Shown here: positions 51,173-60,505 of the stretch, one piece after another
Numbering within the stretch: position 1 is the stretch's first letter
Layout of the letters: each line of letters starts with the position of its first letter
Assembly: GCA_020438105.1 (NCBI GenBank)
Contig: JAGQVE010000009.1
Location: 1-64,000, forward strand
Length of the DNA: 64,000 nt
Source of the DNA: Bacteroidales bacterium
Lineage (GTDB): Bacteria; Bacteroidota; Bacteroidia; Bacteroidales; JAADJA01
Reading direction: 5' to 3'
Translations under genes and position numbers: made by a program
The notes under the pieces: model-generated
The model's input: only the letters and a program-made list of their open reading frames with translations
What the model was told of the DNA's origin: nothing
Databases searched by the model: none

Positions 51173-51823
51173 CTAAATTTCGATCAGGTGGTTACGTATG
51201 GCAAATTTGATGAGTTCAACGGTTGATTTCAGTTCCAGCTTTTGCATGATATGATTTTTGTGGGATTCCACAGTTCGTGTTGAAATATAGAGCATATCGG
51301 CGATCTCTTTGTTGTTTTTACCTTCGGCAAACAAAGTCAGGATTTCGGTTTCACGTTTGGTTAGTTCCTTTTCCTGTTCATCTGCTTCATCTTTTTTGGC
51401 CTTTTTGATATAACTTTTCAAGATGATATTGGAGACCGGTTCAGCAAAGAACTCTTCGCCGTTAAAAACCTTTTCAATGGCTTCCAGTAATTCGCTTCGG
51501 CTTGTGTTTTTGGGCAGGTAAGCCATCGCTCCGGCTTTGATCGCATTAAAAATAAAATCCTCATTCAGGTGCATCGACAGAATGATAACCCTGATTTCAG
51601 GATAATCTTCCTTTAACTTTTTGGTGATCTCTATGCCTGATATGTCGGGCAAACTGATATCTAGAATGGCCACATCCGGGAGGCCGGTTTTGAGCAACGT
51701 GAAAAACTCACGTGCCGAGGAGGCTTCGTTGATAACTTCGATGTGTTCCGATTGGATGAGTGCTTTTATTCCATCGCGGACGATAGCATGATCGTCGACG
51801 AGCATTACTTTAATAGTTGCCAT
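51173..51823 (-). CDS. NarL/FixJ-family response regulator
   Basis: A 216-residue regulator with receiver domain (VDDHAIVRDGI; phospho-aspartate in VAILDISLPDISG near residue 53; lysine in LPKNTSRSE) and a LuxR-type helix-turn-helix at the C-terminus (LTKRETEILTLFAEGKNNKEIA, then STRTVESHKNHIMQKL). Its start overlaps the end of the histidine kinase by 14 bp, so the two are a co-translated pair. Targets are unknown; the multiheme cytochrome operon directly upstream and the amt unit directly downstream are the nearest candidates. Confidence 0.93.
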   Translation of the reverse strand: MATIKVMLVDDHAIVRDGIKALIQSEHIEVINEASSAREFFTLLKTGLPDVAILDISLPDISGIEITKKLKEDYPEIRVIILSMHLNEDFIFNAIKAGAMAYLPKNTSRSELLEAIEKVFNGEEFFAEPVSNIILKSYIKKAKKDEADEQEKELTKRETEILTLFAEGKNNKEIADMLYISTRTVESHKNHIMQKLELKSTVELIKFAIRNHLIEI

Positions 51824-53582
51824 TATTGTTTGTAATTAATGGTATTTCAATATTTAATCTCGTTCCCTTGCCTGATTCGGAAATAAATTCGATATTTCCA
51901 TTCAACAGCCGTACCCTTTCCCGCATATTGGGTATTCCTGATCCGCCTTTTTCCGGTTGCTCCGGCATTTCTATACCTTTTCCATTGTCCTGTATCATTG
52001 CAAAAACTGCTTCCGGATTTCTTTCGATATGAAGGGTTGCCCGGCTTGCATCAGCATGTTTTACCATGTTGTTCAAGGCTTCCTGAATGATCCTGAAAAT
52101 GTAAATGGTGATTCGTTGGGATAAGTCGTTAAGCTGGCCTTTGGAGCTGAATTCGATATTCATGCCTGTTGTGTCGGCGATGCTGTTACATAAATTCTTA
52201 AGTGCAGTAATCAAACCGAATTCCAGCAGCACGGCCGGCATCAGGTCGTTCGATATCCTGCGGATTTCATTGATGGTATCGTCGAATGCAATGCAGGTTT
52301 GCTCAATTGTTTCGAGCGTATCTTCATGCCTTTTGCCCTCTGCCGCAGCCAGCATTAGTTTAAGTGCAATGAGGGATTGCCCCAGTCCGTCGTGCAGTTC
52401 TCTGCTCAGCCGTTGCCGTTCAAGTTCCTGTCCGTCGATCATTGCGGTAATGCGCATATTACGCTCTGTTTGAAGCTCTGTTTCCTTCGATTTCAGCGTG
52501 TGGGCCATTTCATTAAACGAATTAGTCAATTGGCCGATCTCGTCGTTTTTAATTTTGGGCAGGGAAACATCCAAATCTCCCTCCTGAATATGCTTCGTGG
52601 CGTCATTGAGTTTAATCAGGGGTAGTGTAATCCGTTTGGAAAATACAAATGAAATAATGAAAACCACAGCTACCACAAGAATTGAAAGAAGCAGAATATT
52701 ATTTCTTATCCAATAAATTGATTTGGTAGCTTCCTTGTAATCAATTTCGGCAAGGATTACCCAATTTAATCCGGGCACATTTAATTTGCTATACGAACTC
52801 AGAACTTCTATTCCCCTGTAATCCATGATCATAGTGGTACCAGTTTGACCTTCCTGGGCTTGTTTTACAGCATCCGTTCGGACCTCGGTTTTTAAAATGG
52901 ACTCAGTTTGAAACCTGGAGCTGCTTCGCATTAATCCATCAAATCCCACAAGGTACGATTCCCCGGAATGACCCAGGCCTGAAGCCGGATTTTTTTCCAG
53001 CATGATCAGGTTAATCGCATCGAGGGATATTTCCAGAGCAATTTGAACCGAAACATTGTTTTGGATTTTATAAATACCTGTAATAAACATACGAGGTTGC
53101 CCGCTTATTGAATCGAACACGTAATCATGAAGAACTGGAATTTGGTTAGTTGCTGAAATGACCTGGGCCAAAACCTGATAATCCCTCATTCCCGATTGGG
53201 CATAAAAGTCAGGTCCATTTTTTAAATTAAATGAAATGATTGATTTATCCGGTTTGATAAAATATATTGCTTTGTAATAATTGCTGGATTGCAAATGTTC
53301 CAGAATAAAACAATCAATCGCTTTAAAAATCATTCCTGAATCTGCATTAATGGGCAGGTTCTCCGTGTTCAAAACCAGCAACATCTCGCTTAACCGATCA
53401 TTGAAAAACTGCTCTATTTGTCCTTTTTTAACCACCCTCACAGATGTGAGCTGATCAAAAGTCCGGTCGAGCAAAGCATTTTTCGAAGTATGAAATGAGT
53501 AGGTGCTTACCGCCGCAATGGCAATGATTCCAATAGTAACGAAATATAATACGATTTTTTCTGCGAGTGATCTTATCCTCAT
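51810..53582 (-). CDS. Membrane sensor histidine kinase (HisKA_3, NarX-like)
   Basis: A 590-residue kinase. A first membrane segment (about residues 10-30) is followed by a periplasmic Cache-type sensor (about 35-285) and a second membrane segment (near 300). A HAMP domain follows, then the H-box RLSRELHDGLGQSLIALKLM near 393, and a HATPase domain with EALNNMVKHADAS near 500 and GSGIPNMRERVRLLNG. It phosphorylates the adjacent NarL-type regulator. The Cache domain implies an extracellular small-molecule signal. A -7 box 17 nt before its ATG indicates a promoter separate from the cytochrome operon. Confidence 0.92.
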   Translation of the reverse strand: MRIRSLAEKIVLYFVTIGIIAIAAVSTYSFHTSKNALLDRTFDQLTSVRVVKKGQIEQFFNDRLSEMLLVLNTENLPINADSGMIFKAIDCFILEHLQSSNYYKAIYFIKPDKSIISFNLKNGPDFYAQSGMRDYQVLAQVISATNQIPVLHDYVFDSISGQPRMFITGIYKIQNNVSVQIALEISLDAINLIMLEKNPASGLGHSGESYLVGFDGLMRSSSRFQTESILKTEVRTDAVKQAQEGQTGTTMIMDYRGIEVLSSYSKLNVPGLNWVILAEIDYKEATKSIYWIRNNILLLSILVVAVVFIISFVFSKRITLPLIKLNDATKHIQEGDLDVSLPKIKNDEIGQLTNSFNEMAHTLKSKETELQTERNMRITAMIDGQELERQRLSRELHDGLGQSLIALKLMLAAAEGKRHEDTLETIEQTCIAFDDTINEIRRISNDLMPAVLLEFGLITALKNLCNSIADTTGMNIEFSSKGQLNDLSQRITIYIFRIIQEALNNMVKHADASRATLHIERNPEAVFAMIQDNGKGIEMPEQPEKGGSGIPNMRERVRLLNGNIEFISESGKGTRLNIEIPLITNNNGNY

Positions 53583-53598
53583 ACTTGATGTATTACAC

Positions 53599-53606
53599 CA
53601 AAAGTA
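53599..53606 (-). promoter_or_regulatory. -7 box of the histidine kinase promoter
   Basis: On the minus strand TACTTTTG matches TAnnTTTG, 17 nt before the ATG at 53582. It lies in the 88-bp gap after the beta-barrel gene and suggests that the two-component system is its own transcription unit. Confidence 0.5.
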
Positions 53607-53670
53607 TGAAGTTATCCAAAAACAAGCACATAAATACGTGAAAGAATGATTCTAAATTGAATTGCCAGCG

Positions 53671-55284
53671 CTAAAACCGGTAGCTGATATTGGCATACAA
53701 ACGATTATAAGTGCGGGGTTTCTCAAATGTTCCTTCGTAGTTTGCTCCAAAGGAGAACTTTTTATTCAATTTCCAGGTCAGGTTCAAATCAGCTATGCTT
53801 TGCGCAATATTGATCTCGTAGTTTATGTATTTGTAATCCACCATCCGGTAGCTGAAACCACCAAATAATTTACCCGGAATAATATCACGGTTCAAGGCTA
53901 TTGAATAGATATTCCCTGTTAAATATGCAGTTTCTAGCAGTGTTGCTGAAAGTGTTACTGAAGCGTCAATACCCGGAACCCTTGTATAAGTTACGTAACC
54001 ATAAAGGTTTCTGGAAGGATTCGGGTCGGAAGGACGAGAACGGTAACCTCCGTTTACTCCAACGGACAGGAACTTGAGAGGCCTGTAGTTGACCTGTAAG
54101 CGCCATCCCTGAAGGGTTTCTGTTTCAATTAATTTGTCAATGAAACTCTTGAAGGTTTCATAATAAACAATGTTGTTACGCGCACTGTATGATGCTGAAA
54201 GTGATAATTGCCTCACCGGCCGGTAACGCAACATGAAATACATGTTGGTTAAATCAAAAGTCGATTGTGCAACTTCGTTCACCTTTTTATACAAGTCTAC
54301 TTCCAAAGAAGCAAAGAAATAGATGTTTTTAACCAGAGCATTGCTATGCTGCAAATATGCAAAGCGACGGTCGGTATTGCCATTATTAGTTTGTTCGAGG
54401 AATGAAACGGTATTTTGCATTAAGCCATGCTCACCTTTCAGATCGTGGGAGAGGTAAGCGCCGTATTGAAGCAGATCGAAGTTAAATCCATAATTTTGGT
54501 AATCTGGTCTTGACCCCAAAATTAATCCACCTGTAAATTTTCCGAACATTTTCTCAAATTGCAAGCCGTCAATAGCACCGGCATTTGCCATTCGCTGGTT
54601 TATTTTCCGTCCGATGATTGTCCGGGTTGTGGAATTAAAATCATAGGTGACAGCAAGGTTATAAATCTTTAAACCGTTAAAAACATTTTCCTGGATCTCA
54701 TTCCATCGCTGGTTTGAGTGAATAAATGAAATATAAGTATCAACAGAGGTTTTTGAATTATTTATATGTTCTGCATTCAAGGTAAATGTGTACCGCATCC
54801 GCTGGTTAAACGGGGCACCTGTATTTGAATAGTTGGAATAGGATGCAACCCGAACCCGTCCCCGAATGCGTTCCTGATTTAATAATTCTTCTTCTGTTTT
54901 AGCCTTCATCTTTGTACTGTCCGTCACATCAATTACGATAGCTGGTACTTGCTCAGTTGGTTCAGCTGTTTCAACCTCTGGCATAAGATTGACCTTTGCC
55001 TGAACCTTATCACCGGTATTCAAAATAACACCTTCAATGGGCGTTCCTACCACAGAAATAGAGGAACTGTTAGTAACTACCATAGCAGGGATCAGTTTTC
55101 CATCTTTCACCAATTTAATGGTGTCACCTACCTGAATGCCTTCCGTAGATTCAAATTTTACATACACACTTTGTGAAGTAACATAGGAAACTGAACCTTC
55201 AGTTTGTGATTGTTCATTTTGTGAGAGTAGGTTTAGGCTGATTAATGCGACCGATAATATTGTGATAATTATTCTCATACGCAT
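53671..55284 (-). CDS. Outer-membrane beta-barrel protein of the multiheme cytochrome operon
   Basis: About 537 residues from the ATG at 55284 (a second ATG at 55278 is equally good): signal peptide RIIITILSVALISLNLLSQN. A small beta domain of about 90 residues follows (VSYVTSQSVYVKFESTEGI onward), SH3-like and similar to FlgT-type domains. An acidic linker comes next, then about 390 residues of alternating strands ending in the aromatic NISYRF, as outer-membrane barrels do. It starts only 4 bp after the 70-heme gene stop, so it is translated with it. By position it corresponds to the porin of porin-cytochrome conduits (MtrB/PioB), though I see no clear MtrB similarity. A general porin is the alternative. 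Confidence 0.75.
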   Translation of the reverse strand: MRMRIIITILSVALISLNLLSQNEQSQTEGSVSYVTSQSVYVKFESTEGIQVGDTIKLVKDGKLIPAMVVTNSSSISVVGTPIEGVILNTGDKVQAKVNLMPEVETAEPTEQVPAIVIDVTDSTKMKAKTEEELLNQERIRGRVRVASYSNYSNTGAPFNQRMRYTFTLNAEHINNSKTSVDTYISFIHSNQRWNEIQENVFNGLKIYNLAVTYDFNSTTRTIIGRKINQRMANAGAIDGLQFEKMFGKFTGGLILGSRPDYQNYGFNFDLLQYGAYLSHDLKGEHGLMQNTVSFLEQTNNGNTDRRFAYLQHSNALVKNIYFFASLEVDLYKKVNEVAQSTFDLTNMYFMLRYRPVRQLSLSASYSARNNIVYYETFKSFIDKLIETETLQGWRLQVNYRPLKFLSVGVNGGYRSRPSDPNPSRNLYGYVTYTRVPGIDASVTLSATLLETAYLTGNIYSIALNRDIIPGKLFGGFSYRMVDYKYINYEINIAQSIADLNLTWKLNKKFSFGANYEGTFEKPRTYNRLYANISYRF

Positions 55285-55288
55285 CTGT

Positions 55289-58200
55289 TTAGCGGGTTCT
55301 TTCAATTTGCATATTTACTGGTGATTTACCATTGCCGTTGGGGTGACATGAATAACAACCTGCATTACCCTGGCTTTGATGGTGCGCATTGGAATGGCAA
55401 TTAATACAATCAAATATGGTGAAATTACCGGGTGTAGTGTGACAATCGATACATTGATCCCATTCTCCCTGATGTTTTCCGGAATATATCGGGAAGTATT
55501 GACTGTCATGGTTAAATGTTGATGGTGTCCATGCGGTTTGTGAATGACAGGGTTCGCAATCAGTCGGGAATTGTGCCAACTGGTGATTCGGATCATTGGT
55601 TGAATTATAGTCACCTTCATGGCATCCAAAACATGTATTGGGTGTATTGCTGTAGCTGCCCTCATGGCATTCAAAACAATCATTTGCAATGCTTGCATGC
55701 GCTCCCTGCAACTGGTAGAAATCATCATGCACCGGGAATGTGGCCGGTTGCCAGTTAGGGTTGGTAGTGTGGCACTGAGCACAATCGTTTGTCAATCCAA
55801 GGTCATTGTGATCAGGATTGGATGTTGCATTATAATTCTCAATATGACAGCCGGCACACTCATTGGGTGTGTTGGTGTAATTGCCTTCATGACAATCAAA
55901 GCAGGAAACCGTTTCGTGTGCACCGGTAAGCGGATAGAACTCATCATGACCGCTGTAACTGGCCGGTGACCAGCCCGGGTTGGTTGTATGGCAAACCTGG
56001 CATTCGGTGGGATAACCACTTTCAATATGATTCGGATCAGTAGTTTGATTGTAGTTTTCAATATGGCAACCTGAACACTCATTGGGTGTGTTACCGTAAC
56101 CTCCCTCGTGGCAGTCGTTACATGAGATGCTCGCATGTGCGCCGGTTAGCGGAAATACATTTTCATGATTCGCGTAATTGGCCGGCGACCATCCTGGATT
56201 TGTTGTATGGCACTCATCACAGTTGGTTGAGAATCCATTACCTGAGTGATCAGGATTGGTGGTTTGATTATAATTCTCGATATGACAGCTTTGGCACTCA
56301 TTGGACATATTGGTGTAATTACCCTGGTGGCACTCATTACATGATATTGTTTCATGTGCACCGGTTAAGGGCCAGATATCATCATGATTATTGAATGTTG
56401 CGGGCGACCAACCTGGACTGGTGGTGTGGCAAATTTCGCATTCTTGCGGGAATCCTGATTCAATGTGATTCGGATCCGTAGTTTGATTGTAATTATCAAT
56501 ATGGCATCCGGCACACTCGTTTGGAGTATTGGTATAGCTGCCTTCATGACAATCATAGCAAGAAATGGTGGTATGCGCTCCATTTAACGGGAAGAAGTTA
56601 TCATGGTCAGCATAAGTAGCTGGTGACCAGCCCGGATTAGTTGTATGGCATTCTTCACAAGTGGTCGCAAAACCGATTTCACCATGATCCGGATCAGTTG
56701 TTTGGTTATAATTACTTATGTGGCAACTGGCACACTCATTCGGAATGGTGGTGTAATTACCCTGATGACATTCGTTACATGAGGTTGTTTCGTGAGCTCC
56801 TGTTAGTGGCCAGATTTCATCATGTCCGTTGTATGAAGCAGGTGACCAGCCCGGACTCGTGGTATGGCAAATTTCGCATTCTTGCGGGAATCCTGATTCA
56901 ACGTGATTTGGATCATTCGTTTGATTGTAGTTGTCGAGGTGGCATCCCACACACTCGTTAGGAGTGTTGGTATAGCTTCCTTCATGACATTCATAACACG
57001 AAATTGTGGTATGTGCTCCATTCAATGGGAAGAAGTTATCATGTTCAGCAAAAGTGGCCGGTGACCAGCCAGGATTTGTGGTATGGCACTCTTCACAGGT
57101 GGTTGCAAAACCAATTTCGCCATGATCCGGATCCGTAGTTTGGTTATAATTATTAATATGGCAACTTGCACACTCATTCGAAATGGTGGTGTAATTACCC
57201 TGATGACATTCGTTACATGAGATTGTTTCGTGTGCTCCGGTTAATGGCCAGATTTCATCATGCGTGCTGAAACTTGCAGGCGTCCAACCCGGATCAGTTG
57301 TATGGCAAATATTACATTCCTGAGGGAATCCTGCCTGAACGTGGTTGGGGTCAGTAGTTTGATTGAAATTTTCAATATGACAGGCCACACACTCACTAGG
57401 TGTGTTTTCATAACTTCCCTGGTGGCAATCAAAACAATCTACGGTTGAGTGAGCCCCATCAAGTGGGAAATTGGTTAAACCGTGGTCAAATCCTGTTGCA
57501 TTTCCGCCGTCGGGGTGACATTCAAGACAGTTAATACTATTATAAACGTAGCCAGGAATGCCTTCATGCTCATCATCCATTTCGCCCTGCGGGTGGCAGG
57601 TCAAACACTGGAATATGGCATAGTTTGTCGGGTCGCTGTGGCAATCACTGCATTGATCCCATTCACCTTCATGCTCTCCTGAATAGATCGGGAAATACTG
57701 ATTATCATGGTTAAAAGTTGAAGGCTCCCATGCATTCTGATTATGGCACATTTCACAATCTGTTGGGAACTGTGCTGCCTGGTGGTTGGGATCGTTTGTT
57801 GAAGTATAATCCTCCTGGTGGCAACCATAACATGTATTCGGAGTTGTTGTGTAATTGCCTTCGTGGCACTCAAAGCAGTTATTGGCTATAGCAACGTGTG
57901 CTCCTTCCAGAACATAATACTCATCATGAACCGGGAATGTGGCGGGCTGCCAGTCGGGATCAGTGGTATGGCACAATGCACAATTGTTTGTCAATCCCAA
58001 TTCATTGTGATCAGGATTTGAAGTTTGGTTGAAATTCTCGATATGACAACCGGCACATTCGTTGGGTGTATTGGTGTAACTACCCTGATGACAATCGAAA
58101 CAGGTAGCCGAAGTGTGGGCTCCCGTTAAGGGCCAGATTTCGTCATGACCGCTGTAATTTGCAGGAGTCCAGCCCGGATTTGTTGTATGACAAACCTCAC

Positions 58201-60505
58201 ATTCGGTTGGGAATCCTGATTCAACGTGATTTGGATCAGTTGTTTGATTATAAGCATCTATATGGCAGCTTGCGCATTCATTGGAGGTATTGGTATAACC
58301 GCTTTCATGGCAATCAATACAGGATGCGGTAGTATGCGCTCCGGTCAATGGCCAGATTTCGTCATGTCCGTTAAAGGTAGCTGGACTCCAGCCAGGTTGT
58401 GTGGTGTGGCAAATTTCACATTCCTGAGGAAATCCTGATTCTACGTGATTAGGATCCGTCGTTTGATTAAAGTTGTCGAGGTGGCAGGATACACAAGTGT
58501 TGGGTGTGTTTCCGTAATTGCCTTCGTGACAGGCAAAACAATCCACACCTGCATGTCCACCATCAAGGATAAATCCTGTAGCCGAGTGATCAAACCCAGA
58601 TGCACTGCTGCCATCGGGGTGGCATTCCAAACATGCGATACTATTATATACGTATCCCGGGAATCCCTGGTGCTCCTCATTCATCTCTGGCTGCGGGTGG
58701 CAGGTTAAACACTGGAATATAGCATAGTTACCCGGATCATTATGACAATCCATACACTCTTCCCATTCGCCCTCATGACTTCCACTGTAAATTGGGAAAT
58801 ACTGCGCGTCATGATTAAAATTAGCAGGTTCCCATGCTGTTTGTGAGTGACAGGTTTCACATTCTGTCGGGAATTGTGCTGCAATGTGATTTGGATCTGT
58901 GGATTGATTGTATTCATCGGCATGGCAGCCAAAACAGGTGTTTGGTGTTGTGGTATAATTTCCCTGGTGACATTCAAAACAATCCGCAGCGATGGTGACG
59001 TGCGCGCCTTCCAGCACATAATATTCGTCATGAACCGGGAATTGTGCGGGTTGCCAGTCGGCATCCGTGGTGTGGCACTGGGCACAATCGTTCGAAATTC
59101 CAATGCTGATGTGATTGGGATTGGTGGTTTGCTCGTAGTTGATCTGGTGACAACTCACACACTCGTTGGGAGTGTTGGCATAAACACCTTCGTGGCAATC
59201 AAAACAAGTGGCCGAAAGGTGTTCTCCAGTAAGCGGATATATCTCATCGTGCATCGGGAATTGGGCAGGTGTCCATTCCGGATCAGTGGTATGACATTCA
59301 GCACAATCGTTGGCAATTCCAACTTCCATGTGGTTTGGATTGGTGGATTGCTCATATTCCTGGATATGACAATCGTAGCAATACATGGTAGTTCCTTCAT
59401 AACCGCCTTCATGGCACTCAATACAATCGGTATTTAAGTGAGCTCCGGTTAACGGGAAGTTGGTGGCGGCATGATTAAATGTATTTTCAGCATCTCCTGT
59501 TGGGTGGCATTCAAAACATGCAATGCTTTCGTAAATATATCCATTCACTTCATCATGCTCATCATCAGAATCAGGTTTGTTATGATCATGGCAATCGATG
59601 CAGGAGAATACATTGTAATTATTACCAACAGTGTGGCATTCGCTACAGTTGTTCCATTCATCTTTGTGCCCACCTGAGTATATCGGGAAATATTGCGCAT
59701 CATGAATGGTGAAGTCGGCCGGTTTCCAGTCGGGGGAAGTTGTATGACACTCTGAGCAATCCGTTGATAATTCTGCGGCAGCATGGTTCGGATTAATTGA
59801 TGCCATATAATCGACTTCGTGGCAGGCAAAACAATCTGTAGGTGTGTTGCTGTAATCATTATTGGTGTGGCACTGTGCGCAATCATTAATTGCGTGACCT
59901 TCTACCAATGGGAAAAAACTATGGTTGATATTTGTTCCTGTCCAGGTAGTTCCGTCTACACGGTGACATTCAATACAGTCCGTAGAAAAACCGCTTTCAG
60001 TATGATTGGGATCGGTGGTGGCGTTATAATCAGCTTTATGACAGTCATAACATTCAATTCCGAGTGGCTCAAAAACAAGGGTAGAAGCTGATGGGTGACA
60101 TTGATAACAATCGGCCGTGGCGTGGGGGCCGAGTAGTGGAAATCTGCTTCTTTGGTGAATCTCTGTAATATTATCTACGATCCAGGATTTTGGGGTATGA
60201 CATTCGGCGCAGTTTGTTCCCAAAGTTTCCTGGTGCATATCCGTATGGCAGGAGATACACTCACTACCAGCTTCCTTAAATTTTAAAGTAGGGTGACATC
60301 CAACACAAGCGGCATCCTGATGCATTCCTGTGAGCGGAAAACTGGTTTTTCCATGATCAAAGGTATATGTTCCTGCTTCCAGTTTCCAGCTTTTTGAGTT
60401 ATGGCAGTCGGTACACGACATGTCAAAGTCGCTGCCATGAGGCGATTGCGCAAAAATACTACCTGTTAGCGCCAGTAACAGGACTATTTGTGACAGGATT
60501 CGCAT
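55289..60505 (-). CDS. Giant multiheme c-type cytochrome, about 70 CxxCH motifs
   Basis: A 1738-residue exported cytochrome (signal peptide MRILSQIVLLLALTGSIFAQ). By eye it has 70 CxxCH heme-binding motifs, about one per 25 residues. The core unit of about 70 residues carries three motifs, for example CEICHTTSPGW, then CNECHQGNYT, then CASCHISNYNQT. Extra histidines (GHDE, LTGAH, DPDH) could serve as distal ligands, giving bis-His low-spin hemes. Four related blocks with FPIYSG, near residues 268, 565, 933 and 1665, divide the chain. There is no lipobox and no T9SS domain. It overlaps the 20-heme gene by 22 bp and precedes the barrel gene by 4 bp. A long electron wire across or outside the envelope is the likely role; the partner is unknown. 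Confidence 0.93.
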   Translation of the reverse strand: MRILSQIVLLLALTGSIFAQSPHGSDFDMSCTDCHNSKSWKLEAGTYTFDHGKTSFPLTGMHQDAACVGCHPTLKFKEAGSECISCHTDMHQETLGTNCAECHTPKSWIVDNITEIHQRSRFPLLGPHATADCYQCHPSASTLVFEPLGIECYDCHKADYNATTDPNHTESGFSTDCIECHRVDGTTWTGTNINHSFFPLVEGHAINDCAQCHTNNDYSNTPTDCFACHEVDYMASINPNHAAAELSTDCSECHTTSPDWKPADFTIHDAQYFPIYSGGHKDEWNNCSECHTVGNNYNVFSCIDCHDHNKPDSDDEHDEVNGYIYESIACFECHPTGDAENTFNHAATNFPLTGAHLNTDCIECHEGGYEGTTMYCYDCHIQEYEQSTNPNHMEVGIANDCAECHTTDPEWTPAQFPMHDEIYPLTGEHLSATCFDCHEGVYANTPNECVSCHQINYEQTTNPNHISIGISNDCAQCHTTDADWQPAQFPVHDEYYVLEGAHVTIAADCFECHQGNYTTTPNTCFGCHADEYNQSTDPNHIAAQFPTECETCHSQTAWEPANFNHDAQYFPIYSGSHEGEWEECMDCHNDPGNYAIFQCLTCHPQPEMNEEHQGFPGYVYNSIACLECHPDGSSASGFDHSATGFILDGGHAGVDCFACHEGNYGNTPNTCVSCHLDNFNQTTDPNHVESGFPQECEICHTTQPGWSPATFNGHDEIWPLTGAHTTASCIDCHESGYTNTSNECASCHIDAYNQTTDPNHVESGFPTECEVCHTTNPGWTPANYSGHDEIWPLTGAHTSATCFDCHQGSYTNTPNECAGCHIENFNQTSNPDHNELGLTNNCALCHTTDPDWQPATFPVHDEYYVLEGAHVAIANNCFECHEGNYTTTPNTCYGCHQEDYTSTNDPNHQAAQFPTDCEMCHNQNAWEPSTFNHDNQYFPIYSGEHEGEWDQCSDCHSDPTNYAIFQCLTCHPQGEMDDEHEGIPGYVYNSINCLECHPDGGNATGFDHGLTNFPLDGAHSTVDCFDCHQGSYENTPSECVACHIENFNQTTDPNHVQAGFPQECNICHTTDPGWTPASFSTHDEIWPLTGAHETISCNECHQGNYTTISNECASCHINNYNQTTDPDHGEIGFATTCEECHTTNPGWSPATFAEHDNFFPLNGAHTTISCYECHEGSYTNTPNECVGCHLDNYNQTNDPNHVESGFPQECEICHTTSPGWSPASYNGHDEIWPLTGAHETTSCNECHQGNYTTIPNECASCHISNYNQTTDPDHGEIGFATTCEECHTTNPGWSPATYADHDNFFPLNGAHTTISCYDCHEGSYTNTPNECAGCHIDNYNQTTDPNHIESGFPQECEICHTTSPGWSPATFNNHDDIWPLTGAHETISCNECHQGNYTNMSNECQSCHIENYNQTTNPDHSGNGFSTNCDECHTTNPGWSPANYANHENVFPLTGAHASISCNDCHEGGYGNTPNECSGCHIENYNQTTDPNHIESGYPTECQVCHTTNPGWSPASYSGHDEFYPLTGAHETVSCFDCHEGNYTNTPNECAGCHIENYNATSNPDHNDLGLTNDCAQCHTTNPNWQPATFPVHDDFYQLQGAHASIANDCFECHEGSYSNTPNTCFGCHEGDYNSTNDPNHQLAQFPTDCEPCHSQTAWTPSTFNHDSQYFPIYSGKHQGEWDQCIDCHTTPGNFTIFDCINCHSNAHHQSQGNAGCYSCHPNGNGKSPVNMQIERTR

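Noticed and set aside
53671-55284. Assignment of the barrel as MtrB
   Set aside because: Position fits, but no MtrB-specific motif was seen; kept as an unassigned barrel.
58847-59437. Long antisense open frame (196 codons) within the 70-heme gene
   Set aside because: Arises from the repetitive cytochrome codons; its translation is only the complement of the heme motifs.
55289-60505. Regular spaced repeats that could be mistaken for a CRISPR or satellite array
   Set aside because: They lie in one open frame and encode heme-binding motifs; there are no unique spacers of constant length.
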